DNA of 46,030 nucleotides from Spirochaetota bacterium (GTDB lineage Bacteria; Spirochaetota; Spirochaetia; B11-G9): NCBI GenBank assembly GCA_024280415.1, contig JAJRQE010000066.1, positions 1 to 46,030 of the forward strand, read 5' to 3'. Shown piece by piece: positions 20,945 to 30,135 of this stretch (position 1 is its first letter; each line of letters starts with the position of its first letter). The notes under the pieces were generated by a model. It saw only the letters and a program-made list of their open reading frames with translations, ran no database searches and was not told where the DNA came from. The position numbers and the translations under genes were made by a program.

Positions 20945-21145
20945 CGGGTAATTCAGTACAGGCAGGTCTCCTGGCTCTGGGGAGTGATTGCCGCTACCTT
21001 CCCGGGTGATCACTAAGTACAGAGGGGGAACCCCTCAGATTGAATTAATGGTCTTCCAGTGGTTTATCAGAAGCAAAACCCCATTACAGTGGCGGGACCG
21101 CGCAGGCATTTAACCTGCTTCCCTATTATCCGTTTTAAACGGAAC
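20945..21145 (-). promoter_or_regulatory. Cobalamin (AdoCbl) riboswitch upstream of the btuF operon
   Basis: Minus strand has GCCACTG (GGTCCCGCCACTGTAATGGGG) and B12-box-like AGCCAGGAGACCTGCCTG. Confidence 0.9.
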
Positions 21146-21307
21146 CTGTATGAATAGTTGTATCCTATAATGAACGCATATCGCCGTCAAGTAGTGACGA
21201 TTCATGAATTGCACTTACTATATGCTTATTATTTTTTTATTCTGTTAATTTTAGGAGGGGAAAGCCTTCCCCTCGCTGTAAACCCGCTTATCTGCACAGC
21301 TTTTTCC

Positions 21308-21343
21308 GGCTCCGTCCCTCCGCCGGGCTCCGTCCCTCCGCCG
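21308..21343. repeat. 18-bp GC-rich tandem repeat, two copies (GGCTCCGTCCCTCCGCCG)
   Basis: Direct reading; next to hairpins such as GGGGAA-agcc-TTCCCC and AACCTCGAAG..CTTCGGGGTT. Confidence 0.8.
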
Positions 21344-21476
21344 GGCTGTTCAGGCGGTTTTTCCGCTACCCCTTCTACCCTCAGCAATCAATAACCTCGA
21401 AGCTTGCTTCGGGGTTATGCTCATTCTGGACTTAATAAATTCAAACATACTGATTATACGGATCGTTCCCAAAAAT

Positions 21477-21515
21477 TTGACTTTATTACAAAAAGGTATT
21501 ACAATACGTATTACG
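21477..21515 (+). promoter_or_regulatory. Sigma-70-type promoter and probable autoregulatory operator of the TA module
   Basis: TTGACT-17 nt-TACAAT; direct repeat GTATTAC-aatac-GTATTAC with palindrome AATACGTATT over the -10. Confidence 0.6.
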
Positions 21516-21526
21516 AGGTGATAAAA

Positions 21527-21772
21527 ATGACTACCGTAAGATTAAATGATGACATAGACATTAAACTTTCTCTGCTTAAAGATATTGAAAAAACTACAAA
21601 GACTGAAATTATCAAAAAAGCTATTGTTGAGTATTATTTTCAGCATGTACAAAATAAAACACCATATGAGACAGGAGAAGCATTATTTGGAAGGTTTGGA
21701 AGTGACGATGATTTATCACAATCCTATAAAGCTAAACTGAAGGATAAATTAAATGCGAAATACACTCATTGA
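21527..21772 (+). CDS. Antitoxin, ribbon-helix-helix-like, partner of the PIN toxin
   Basis: MTTVRLNDDIDIKLSLLKDIEKTTKTEIIKKAIVEYY; start 21527 fits RBS and promoter better than 21404; overlaps the toxin gene. Confidence 0.75.
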   Translation: MTTVRLNDDIDIKLSLLKDIEKTTKTEIIKKAIVEYYFQHVQNKTPYETGEALFGRFGSDDDLSQSYKAKLKDKLNAKYTH

Positions 21773-22130
21773 TGCAGGATCAATAATAGCTTTATTTAAT
21801 AAAAATGATAAATACCATAATAAAATTAAAAAATTCCTTAAAAAATATGATGGAAAATTAACAAGTACCTGGGCTGTAGTAACAGAAGTTTCCCATATGT
21901 TGGATTTTAATGTTCAAACACAAATAGATTTTCTAACCTGGATTCAACTAGGTGGAGTAGATATCGAGGCCATAGAAAATGAAGATATCGGGAAAATCAT
22001 TGAACGATCAATGAAATATTCTGACCTACCAATGGATCTTGCAGATGCATCACTGGTTGTATTATCAGAAAAATTAAAGATAAAAGAAATAATAACAATT
22101 GATGATGATTTTGTTAGTTTTTCAGTATGA
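21753..22130 (+). CDS. PIN-domain toxin (VapC-like)
   Basis: MRNTLIDAGSIIALFNKNDKYH...TEVSHML...MDLADASLVVLSEKL...IITIDDDF: acidic PIN residues present. Confidence 0.85.
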   Translation: MRNTLIDAGSIIALFNKNDKYHNKIKKFLKKYDGKLTSTWAVVTEVSHMLDFNVQTQIDFLTWIQLGGVDIEAIENEDIGKIIERSMKYSDLPMDLADASLVVLSEKLKIKEIITIDDDFVSFSV

Positions 22131-22945
22131 GATACAATCTAGTCCCTTCCGGAAATACCGATAATTCTGATATTTCATACATCTACGTCCTTCCATCTTC
22201 ATTTGAGGGTTCCTCCTATTCCATTGTATATCCCCAATTCAAGGATACAGATATTTTAGCAGGGAAGCTGTCAGTACAGGTTTTTAGTGGTTGTTCCCCA
22301 GATGCATTAACAGAGATTGCAGAGGAGTTGAAGGACAGACTTCAGAAAAAACAGATAAAATATACAGATCGACTGAATACTATTTTTACAATGGGGATTG
22401 GGATCTTTATTCTGGGAATAATTAATTGGGTAATTCCAGATCCACTCCCTTTTGTTGATGAGCTTTTCTTTACTCTGGGTGGTGGAATTATGGCCTGGAA
22501 AACATGGTCTGCACGTAGAAATAAACTTCCTGTGCTTGTCGGGCAAATCCATCGATATACATATAATGGGGGGAGGCCTGAAGTTGAAAAAAATAACATT
22601 CTTACTACAATATTTAAATCTATAAGGTGCAAAATTGATCCCCTTGCTGCTGGAGATGTAATTGAAGGAATGGATTCTATAGAGATTGAATCTTTGTGGA
22701 TAACTAAGTATTTAAACAGCCAGGATATATTTTCATCAGATCAAACTCCGGATTCCAAAATTAAAACACTGCTGGAATTGCTAGAAAAAGTATTTCCCTT
22801 AAAGGAAATAATAAAGTTGGAAAAGAAGAGACAAAGTCTAAAAGTAGTCGCCCGGAAGGAACTAATCCGGCAGACAATAAGTCTTTCTTCTGGAATTTCT
22901 TCTGATGCTCTGGATGTCTACATTGAGTTTTATAGATTTTTTTAA
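22127..22945 (+). CDS. Hypothetical membrane protein overlapping the PIN toxin by ATGA
   Basis: ORF of 272 aa; two hydrophobic segments (TIFTMGIGIFILGIINWVI, FFTLGGGIMAW). Confidence 0.6.
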   Translation: MRYNLVPSGNTDNSDISYIYVLPSSFEGSSYSIVYPQFKDTDILAGKLSVQVFSGCSPDALTEIAEELKDRLQKKQIKYTDRLNTIFTMGIGIFILGIINWVIPDPLPFVDELFFTLGGGIMAWKTWSARRNKLPVLVGQIHRYTYNGGRPEVEKNNILTTIFKSIRCKIDPLAAGDVIEGMDSIEIESLWITKYLNSQDIFSSDQTPDSKIKTLLELLEKVFPLKEIIKLEKKRQSLKVVARKELIRQTISLSSGISSDALDVYIEFYRFF

Positions 22946-22971
22946 ATTTAGTACTTTAAACACAGAAATCC

Positions 22972-23115
22972 TTATTTCTCAAATTCAATTTTATTACCAT
23001 CAATATCATAACCTTCCTTGTTTGCCAGATAGTTGAATTTGTAGATTCCGGCTAATGCTATGAGTATAATAATTAATGCTAAACTGAGTAAAATCCTCTT
23101 TACTATCCTTTTCAT
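22972..23115 (-). CDS. Small single-TM protein (47 aa)
   Basis: MKRIVKRILLSLALIIILIALAGIYKFNYLANKEGYDIDGNKIEFEK*; below the ORF-track cutoff. Confidence 0.5.
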   Translation of the reverse strand: MKRIVKRILLSLALIIILIALAGIYKFNYLANKEGYDIDGNKIEFEK

Positions 23116-23128
23116 ACTATTCCTGTGA

Positions 23129-23797
23129 TCAACGGGATTTATCAACTTCTATCTGGGGACAATTATCTTTAAAGGGGCATTTTGAGCATTTTGGTGAAAC
23201 TGGAGTACAGATGGTCTGGCCGAAAGCAACAAGGAGTTCATTTATTTCGATCCAGTATTTTTCGGGCAGTATTTTAACAAGGGCAAATTCTGTTTTATCC
23301 GGTGTATTGGTATCTACCCATCCCATTCGATTGGGTATCCTGTGGACGTGAGTGTCTACACAAAGAGCCGGTATCCCAAAGCTGAGTCCCAGAGTTAAGT
23401 TTGCTGTTTTTCTTCCTACTCCCGGGAGTTCGAGGAGATCTTCAATATTTTTTGGAACTTCTCCGTTGTATTTATCCAGGAGAATCTTTGCAATTTTTTT
23501 TATATTTTCTGATTTACGTCTGTAAAATCCTGCCGGATAAATTAAACGGGCTATTGTTCCTGTTTCCAGTTTAAAAATAGATACAGGGTCAGGTGCTTTA
23601 CCAAAGAGTCTTTTCGAGGAGGCATACGTTACAGAATCTTTGGTGCGGAGAGAAATAATGGTAGAGATTAGAATCTGAAAAGGGGTACTCTTTCTGTATG
23701 AAAAATCAAATACTGTTGGAACAGTAGTTTTCTTAGAGATTACTTTTAAAGTTTCTACTATTAAGTCCCAATCAGGAACAGGTCTTTCTATACCCAC
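23129..23797 (-). CDS. nth: Endonuclease III
   Basis: ELPGVGRKTANL, CVDTHVHRIPNRMGW, and C-terminal CxxxxxxCxxCxxxxxC Fe-S motif. Confidence 0.93.
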   Translation of the reverse strand: MGIERPVPDWDLIVETLKVISKKTTVPTVFDFSYRKSTPFQILISTIISLRTKDSVTYASSKRLFGKAPDPVSIFKLETGTIARLIYPAGFYRRKSENIKKIAKILLDKYNGEVPKNIEDLLELPGVGRKTANLTLGLSFGIPALCVDTHVHRIPNRMGWVDTNTPDKTEFALVKILPEKYWIEINELLVAFGQTICTPVSPKCSKCPFKDNCPQIEVDKSR

Positions 23798-24279
23798 AAA
23801 GACTCGTCGATCTCTTCTATCAAAACAGAAGCCAGGGCTTCGACTGCTTTCCCTTTTCCGGTAGCATCTACCTTCTCTTTTGTTTTTGCCTTTACAGAAA
23901 TTCTATTACTCTCCAGAGATAAGGCTGCTGCAAGGTTTTCTCTGATCGATGTTATATATGGTTTCAGTTTTGGTATCTGTAATATTACAGTTGCATCCAA
24001 ATTAATAATTTGATAACCGGATTCAGTAAGAAGATTAACACTCTGCTCCAGAAGAACAAGGCTTGATATATCTTTATACTGCTTATCGGATGGAGGAAAA
24101 AGTGTCCCAATATCTCCCAGTGCTGCAGCTCCAAGTATGGCATCTATAACAGCATGAATAAGAACATCTCCGTCAGAATGAGCTTCCTCTCCCAAATGAA
24201 AAGGGATATGAACTCCTCCGAGAATCAGCCTCCGTCCTTCTTTAAGTCTATGCAGATCCCAACCAGTTCCAATTCTCAT
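23788..24279 (-). CDS. ispF: 2-C-methyl-D-erythritol 2,4-cyclodiphosphate synthase
   Basis: MRIGTGWDLHRL, LGGVHIPFHLGEEAHSDGDVLIHAVIDAILGAAALGDIG. Confidence 0.95.
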   Translation of the reverse strand: MRIGTGWDLHRLKEGRRLILGGVHIPFHLGEEAHSDGDVLIHAVIDAILGAAALGDIGTLFPPSDKQYKDISSLVLLEQSVNLLTESGYQIINLDATVILQIPKLKPYITSIRENLAAALSLESNRISVKAKTKEKVDATGKGKAVEALASVLIEEIDESLWV

Positions 24280-24960
24280 CTATTCCTCTTGTAAATCAGA
24301 TATATATGTAATCTTTCGGTTTGCTAAATCTCCCGGGACAGTTGAAACTGATCCACCATATTTACTGAATATTTCAGCATCATCAATATAAATATCTCCA
24401 TCAGATGAAGCCATCCGATGACTTTCCAGTATTCTTTTAAATTTAAATCCCTGGGGTGTCTGAGCAGCTACTGTAAATTCTCTTTTTAGGTTCGATAAAA
24501 TAATACCCCCGGGATCAATAGTTTTCATTGCATTAACTGAAGGAACAATGGGTACCGATGCTCCTGTCTCTACTGTCTTATTAAGAACAGATTCAATAAC
24601 GGGTTTTGTAATCCAGGGTCTGGCTCCATCATGAATAAGAACAATATCAGGATTAGTATCTTCAAGAGTTTTAAGACCATTAAAAACAGAATCCTGGCGT
24701 GTAGAACCTCCAGATGTTAGAGTAAAGTTTACCTTGCCTTTAAGGGGAGACAAGAGTTCTCTTCCCCTGTTGATTTCGGATTCGGGAAGTACAATTACAA
24801 AATTGCTAAATAGTCCGGTGTCTACAAAGGGAAGGATAGATCGAAGGAGAACAGGCTGTTTATTCAGTGCGAGAAACTCTTTTTTACTTCCATGTCCCAT
24901 TCTTTGACTGGATCCTGCGGCCGTTATAATAACAGCCGCTTTAGGAGTTTCTTTTCCCAC
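24280..24960 (-). CDS. ispD: 2-C-methyl-D-erythritol 4-phosphate cytidylyltransferase
   Basis: AAGSSQRMGHGSKKEFL, GGSTRQDSVFNGL, VLIHDGARPWI, QTPQGFKF. Confidence 0.95.
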   Translation of the reverse strand: MGKETPKAAVIITAAGSSQRMGHGSKKEFLALNKQPVLLRSILPFVDTGLFSNFVIVLPESEINRGRELLSPLKGKVNFTLTSGGSTRQDSVFNGLKTLEDTNPDIVLIHDGARPWITKPVIESVLNKTVETGASVPIVPSVNAMKTIDPGGIILSNLKREFTVAAQTPQGFKFKRILESHRMASSDGDIYIDDAEIFSKYGGSVSTVPGDLANRKITYISDLQEE

Positions 24961-25448
24961 TAATCTTCCATTTTACTGAAGATAAGCTGCCCTGCTTCAT
25001 CTCTGGAAATATCCAGGGAATACATTATTTCATCTGACAGAATTCGAAGTGCACTGTCATACAGTTTACGCTCCTGAATTGGAAGTTCTTTTATTTTACT
25101 TCTATGATAAAGAGCCCTTACAACTGTTGCGTTATCAATTATAGTTCCGCTTTTCAGCAGATCAAGGTTCATCTGATAACGCATTTTCCAGTCTGCTGTA
25201 ACTGGTTCATACGCATTACCCAGATGGTTAAGGGTATTATGGGTTTCCTCTTTTGAGACAATAGCCCTTAATCCCAGTTCGTCAGCTTTATCCACCGGGA
25301 TCATTACAGTCATGTCGGAAACTTCCAGATAAATCATGTAGTAGAGGATCTTTTTTTCTTTAAAATTACGCTCAGTAATTTCTTTAATTTCACCTACACC
25401 CAAAAGGGGGTAGACGAGGTGTTGGTTTGTTTTATATTGGGAACTCAT
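24960..25448 (-). CDS. CarD-like transcriptional regulator
   Basis: VYPLLGVGEIKEITERNF...YYMIYLEVSDMTVMIPVDKADELGLR. Confidence 0.85.
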   Translation of the reverse strand: MSSQYKTNQHLVYPLLGVGEIKEITERNFKEKKILYYMIYLEVSDMTVMIPVDKADELGLRAIVSKEETHNTLNHLGNAYEPVTADWKMRYQMNLDLLKSGTIIDNATVVRALYHRSKIKELPIQERKLYDSALRILSDEIMYSLDISRDEAGQLIFSKMED

Positions 25449-25597
25449 TGCTCTATTATACCTTTTTTTCCCTCTCTAGTCAAAGGGCATAATTCCGGGC
25501 TTTATGAGCTGTATTACATTTTGAATGTAGGAACTATTTTGAAATGAATTTGTACAGGTTAATGTTATTTTGTTATATTAAATGAAAGGAGAATTAA

Positions 25598-27136
25598 ATG
25601 AAATTTCCCAGAGCTGCTGGAGTATTACTTCACCCGACATCTCTGCCCTCAGATTACTGTATTGGTGAACTAGGATCAAAGGCTTTTGAGTTTGTAGATT
25701 TCCTTGTGAAAAGCAAAGTAAAGCTCTGGCAAATTCTACCTCTTGGTCCGACTGGATATGGTAATTCCCCTTATGCAGCTATGTCTACTTTTGCAGGGAA
25801 TCCATATCTGATCAGTCTGGAATATCTGGAAAAAGATGGCTATCTTTCCAAAGAGGATCTGAATACTTATCCGGGTTCAATTTCTGGAAAAGTGGATTAT
25901 GATTTGGTTGAGAACTGGAAGATGCCTCTTCTTGAGAAAGCAGCGGCAAAATTCATGGAATCTGCTCCAGGGGAGGAAGAAGAACGGTTTAGTTTTTTTT
26001 GCAGCGAAACTGAGTCATGGCTGGATGATTTTGCACTTTTTACGGTAATAAAAACCTACTATGATATAAAAGCGGAAAAGGACGAAACTTCAGATTCCAG
26101 ATGGAACTACTATTGGGATAGAAAAATAATACTTAAAGAGAAAGAAGCGGTATCTGTTTTTTCAGAAAAGTATAGTAAAGATATTGAGATTATAAAAGTT
26201 CTGCAGTACTTTTTCTTTACCCAGTGGATTTCTCTTAAAGAGTATGCAAATAATAAGGATATAAGTATTATTGGTGATATTCCCATCTATGTTGCTGCCT
26301 GCAGCTCTGACTTATGGAGTAACATGGATCTTTTTACTGTGGATAGTGATGGCCGATCTACTGTTGTTGCAGGAGTACCTCCGGACTATTTCAGTGAAAC
26401 TGGTCAGTTATGGGGAAACCCCATATACAAGTGGAAAGAACATGAAGCAGATGGTTTTTCCTGGTGGATCAGCCGGATTGAGTGGACACTTAAACTAGTA
26501 GATATTGTAAGGATTGATCATTTTATCGGTCTTGAAGCTTACTGGGAGGTTCCAGCCAATGCCCCTACTGCTGAATATGGTAAATGGGTAAAAGCTCCGG
26601 GGCGGAAGATGCTAAAATCTCTGAAAAGTAAACTGGGAGATTTACCAATTATTGCAGAGGATCTTGGAGTTATAACTGAAGATGTAGAAGCTTTAAGGGA
26701 TGATTTTGAGTTTCCCGGTATGAAAGTCCTTCAGTTTGCTTTTTCATTCAGAGAAGATGGTTCCTTTGACACCGGCAACATATTCCTGCCCTTTAACTAC
26801 AATCCCAATTCTGTTGTTTATACAGGGACTCATGACAATGATACAACAAGAGGGTGGTATAATTCCATGACTGACAGGGAGAGGGATCTGGTCAGGAGAT
26901 ACTTGGGGAGGCCTGATAATGATATTGTATGGGATCTAATCAGAGAGGCACTCTCCTCTGTTGCAAGGTATACTGTAATACCCATGCAGGATCTTATGGA
27001 TCTCGGCTCAGAGGCAAGAATGAACAAACCCTCTACAATGGGGGAAAGCAACTGGTCCTGGAGATTTGAAGAGGAATCATTCAGTGATTTTATTTCAGAC
27101 AGACTGGGGAGTTTGATTCAACTATATGGACGATAG
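25598..27136 (+). CDS. malQ: 4-alpha-glucanotransferase (amylomaltase)
   Basis: RAAGVLLHPTSLPS, WQILPLGPTGYGNSPY, IIGDIPIYVA, VRIDHFIGLEAYW, IIAEDLG, YTGTHDNDTTRGW. Confidence 0.95.
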   Translation: MKFPRAAGVLLHPTSLPSDYCIGELGSKAFEFVDFLVKSKVKLWQILPLGPTGYGNSPYAAMSTFAGNPYLISLEYLEKDGYLSKEDLNTYPGSISGKVDYDLVENWKMPLLEKAAAKFMESAPGEEEERFSFFCSETESWLDDFALFTVIKTYYDIKAEKDETSDSRWNYYWDRKIILKEKEAVSVFSEKYSKDIEIIKVLQYFFFTQWISLKEYANNKDISIIGDIPIYVAACSSDLWSNMDLFTVDSDGRSTVVAGVPPDYFSETGQLWGNPIYKWKEHEADGFSWWISRIEWTLKLVDIVRIDHFIGLEAYWEVPANAPTAEYGKWVKAPGRKMLKSLKSKLGDLPIIAEDLGVITEDVEALRDDFEFPGMKVLQFAFSFREDGSFDTGNIFLPFNYNPNSVVYTGTHDNDTTRGWYNSMTDRERDLVRRYLGRPDNDIVWDLIREALSSVARYTVIPMQDLMDLGSEARMNKPSTMGESNWSWRFEEESFSDFISDRLGSLIQLYGR

Positions 27137-27743
27137 AAAACGTATTGTACGTGAGCATTACAATCCGCTGTTAAATAAATACTCCAGTGGGTATGAGATT
27201 CTGGATTGGGAAAATCGTGCGAGTCAGATAAAGCGATTTGAAGTTCTATTAAATAATGTGGAACTTACTAATAAAAAATTGCTGGATGTAGGTTGCGGCA
27301 TTGGGGATCTTTTTGAATTTTTAAATAAAAATGAACCGTCAGTAAACTACTGTGGAATTGATATTTTGCCTGGAATGACTGGAAGGGCAGGAGCTATTTA
27401 TCCTGGGGGGAAATTTATTACCGGTGATATTTTTAATGAATCACCCTTTGGCAAAAAACAGTTTGATATTGTATTCTGCTCCGGAATATTTAATCTTAAT
27501 ATGGGGGATAATGAGAAATTTCTTAAGGAGGCTCTCCCTGTCTTTTTTCATCATGCAAAAGAAACAGTTATTTTCAACCTTCTTGATCCTGGACATTATA
27601 TACAGAGTAAAAAATATTTCTTTTTTGATCATAAAGATGTTCTACACTGGATAAGAGAGTATAGTGATAATGTAGAGTGTGTAATGGGATATATTCCAAA
27701 TGATTTTACAATTATAGCAGATGCAGAGAAGAAAAAAGGCTGA
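27126..27743 (+). CDS. Class I SAM-dependent methyltransferase
   Basis: KKLLDVGCGIGDLFEFL motif I; CGIDILPGM; FDIVFCSGIFN. Confidence 0.8.
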   Translation: MDDRKRIVREHYNPLLNKYSSGYEILDWENRASQIKRFEVLLNNVELTNKKLLDVGCGIGDLFEFLNKNEPSVNYCGIDILPGMTGRAGAIYPGGKFITGDIFNESPFGKKQFDIVFCSGIFNLNMGDNEKFLKEALPVFFHHAKETVIFNLLDPGHYIQSKKYFFFDHKDVLHWIREYSDNVECVMGYIPNDFTIIADAEKKKG

Positions 27744-27931
27744 AGGCTATTAGGGTAGCCTCGATGTTGACTACACTTTCCTAACAGAAGCTTTTTGCGC
27801 TGTCTCACAAATCCTACTAAAAGAGAGCTTAAATCTATTCTAAGGTCAATTCACTGGCGGAAAAAGCCAGAAACAGCTCAACTCAATAGATATCGCAAAA
27901 TCCTCCACAGTCTTTAGCCTAAAAGCCTTGT

Positions 27932-27965
27932 TAAAAACAGATATGGGTATAAACTGTTTTTTTAT
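27932..27965. terminator. Candidate bidirectional terminator between the methyltransferase and trpB
   Basis: AAAAACAG-13 nt-CTGTTTTTTT; AT-rich stem. Confidence 0.4.
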
Positions 27966-29176
27966 TAAAGTATTCCGTATTCTTCACCATATTTTTCTGC
28001 AATAAAATCAATGTCTTTATCTCCACGGCCTGAAAGATTCATAAGTATTGTTTTATCTTTCGGCAGTTCAGCTGCGAGTTTCAATGCATAAGCTACTGCA
28101 TGAGCACTTTCAAGTGCCGGAATAATACCCTCTTCCCTTGAAAGTTCAAAAAATGCATCAATTGCTTCCTTGTCATTAACTGTTGTATACTCTACCCGTT
28201 CAATATCCTTGAGGTAGCTGTGCTCAGGACCTACTCCCGGATAATCCAGGCCGCTTGCAACCGAATATACGGGGTCGGGATTTCCTTCATCATCCTGAAG
28301 AAGATAGCATTTAAAACCATGAATAATACCTGGTTTCCCCAGGGTCATTGTAGCCGCATGTTCTCCCTTCTTGAAACTCTTTCCAGAGGGTTCTGCTCCG
28401 TACATCTTTACAGATTCATCATCCATAAAAGCTGTAAAAAGGCCAAGAGCGTTTGATCCTCCACCCACACAGGCAACAAGATTATCAGGAAGTCCACCAG
28501 GAGACTTTGAAAATTGTTCTTTGGCTTCTATTCCCACAATTGTTTGAAAGTCACGCACCATCATTGGAAAGGGATGTGGTCCCACTACAGAACCGATTGC
28601 ATAGAACTGAGTTACAGGATCCTGAACATATGCACCAAAAGCCTCATCAACAGCTTCTTTAAGAGTTTTTAATCCTGATTTTACCGGAACAACCTTTGCT
28701 CCCAGAATTTTCATTCGTATTACATTTGGGTGTTCCTTGGCTATATCAACCTCACCCATATAGATATCGCATTCGAGTCCAAGGAGAGCAGCTGCTGTTG
28801 CCAAAGCTACACCATGCTGACCGGCACCTGTTTCTGCAATAACTTTCTTCTTGCCCATTTTCTTTGCGAGGAGAACCTCCCCCAGACAGTGATTGATCTT
28901 GTGTGCTCCTGTATGATTTAGATCTTCCCTTTTTAAATATATCTGTGCCCCGCCCATCTTCTTTGACAAATTTTTGGCGTAAAAAATCGGACTTGGGCGG
29001 CCTACATAATCCTGGTACAGGGCTGTAAGTTCTTCCTGAAAACCTGGACTGTTACGTATTTCATTGTATGTTTTGGTTATTTCATCCATAACCGGCTGAA
29101 GATCGGGTGGTAGAAAAGATCCACCATATTCTCCAAAATATCCTTCCTTATTCGGTGTTTTTACCATTGTACTCAT
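27965..29176 (-). CDS. trpB: Tryptophan synthase beta chain
   Basis: [71 protein letters not shown]. Confidence 0.96.
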   Translation of the reverse strand: MSTMVKTPNKEGYFGEYGGSFLPPDLQPVMDEITKTYNEIRNSPGFQEELTALYQDYVGRPSPIFYAKNLSKKMGGAQIYLKREDLNHTGAHKINHCLGEVLLAKKMGKKKVIAETGAGQHGVALATAAALLGLECDIYMGEVDIAKEHPNVIRMKILGAKVVPVKSGLKTLKEAVDEAFGAYVQDPVTQFYAIGSVVGPHPFPMMVRDFQTIVGIEAKEQFSKSPGGLPDNLVACVGGGSNALGLFTAFMDDESVKMYGAEPSGKSFKKGEHAATMTLGKPGIIHGFKCYLLQDDEGNPDPVYSVASGLDYPGVGPEHSYLKDIERVEYTTVNDKEAIDAFFELSREEGIIPALESAHAVAYALKLAAELPKDKTILMNLSGRGDKDIDFIAEKYGEEYGIL

Positions 29177-29335
29177 TTTATCCTCCAGGTTTCTTTAGAT
29201 AGAAACGTTACTGTTAGTAGAAACATATTGGAATTATGGTTTTTTGTCAATAGACTGTAAAATAATATTATTTTTAATATTTTGTGCTTCAATATTGATT
29301 CTTGTTGCTCCGTCCCTCTCCTGATACACCAGTAG

Positions 29336-30118
29336 TCAGATGTCAATTCGTATTTCTTTAAAAAATATATCTGCAGGTATTATAATTTGCTCCCCAAGAG
29401 CTGTTTTACGCATTATTTTTTCAATTTTTGGACCAACTCTAAATATTTTAGATACCAATTTTTTTGCATAAATACTATCACCTGATTTAACTGCCGCTAT
29501 CATAAGTCTAATAGATTTCTCTTCCAGAGATATTAAATCCTGTTCACGTCCTTCATCCTCAGTAATATTTCGCATTTGCCTTAAAAGCTGTTGGATATGA
29601 CCCATTAATCCTAAAACCTTATTATTTGCTGCTATAAAAATAACTTCCATAAACTGAAGAAAAAGTTCTTTTTGGAGAAATGCATCATCGGTACCTGTTC
29701 TGACAAAGTCGATATAGTCCTGTCCTCTTTTTTCAATTTCGGTCTTTTGCTCTTCTGTACAATTTACGGCTGCGAAAGCAAATACTTCAGGCATAAGAAT
29801 TTGTTCATATTCCTGCATTTCCCAGGAATTTGCTCCTGCACGTCGAAGGATAGTAGAAATAGCTTCTAAAAAATAACTGTCCATTTCTTTTGTAACATAC
29901 ATGCCCTTTCCATGACGAATTTCGATCAATCCCCATGCCATCAAAATTCGGGCAGAATCTCTGATAACGGCTTTACTTACATTAAATTGTTGTGCCAGTA
30001 CAGATTCTGTAGATATGGACTCACCTGGTTTAATGGCTCCTTCTACTATAGCCTCTTTTATGGTTTTAGCTACTTTTACTGCAAGGGTTTCTTTCTTATT
30101 TATTGCATTGAAATTCAT
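29336..30118 (-). CDS. GntR-family (FadR/FCD-type) regulator
   Basis: Winged helix KEAIVEGAIKPGESISTESVLAQQFNVSKAVIRDSARILMAWGLIEIRHGKGMYV plus all-helical C-terminus. Confidence 0.85.
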   Translation of the reverse strand: MNFNAINKKETLAVKVAKTIKEAIVEGAIKPGESISTESVLAQQFNVSKAVIRDSARILMAWGLIEIRHGKGMYVTKEMDSYFLEAISTILRRAGANSWEMQEYEQILMPEVFAFAAVNCTEEQKTEIEKRGQDYIDFVRTGTDDAFLQKELFLQFMEVIFIAANNKVLGLMGHIQQLLRQMRNITEDEGREQDLISLEEKSIRLMIAAVKSGDSIYAKKLVSKIFRVGPKIEKIMRKTALGEQIIIPADIFFKEIRIDI

Positions 30119-30135
30119 CGATTACTCCTTAACTG

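Noticed and set aside
21158-21394. 78-aa ORF with PPGSVPPPGS repeats
   Set aside because: The repeat is the translation of the 18-bp DNA tandem duplication in a non-coding hairpin-rich island; no RBS or conserved domain seen.
27744-27931. Possible transposase remnant between the methyltransferase and trpB
   Set aside because: Short hairpins (AGGCTA..TAGCCT, CTGGC..GCCAG) and stop-rich frames, but no recognisable transposase motif or terminal repeats.
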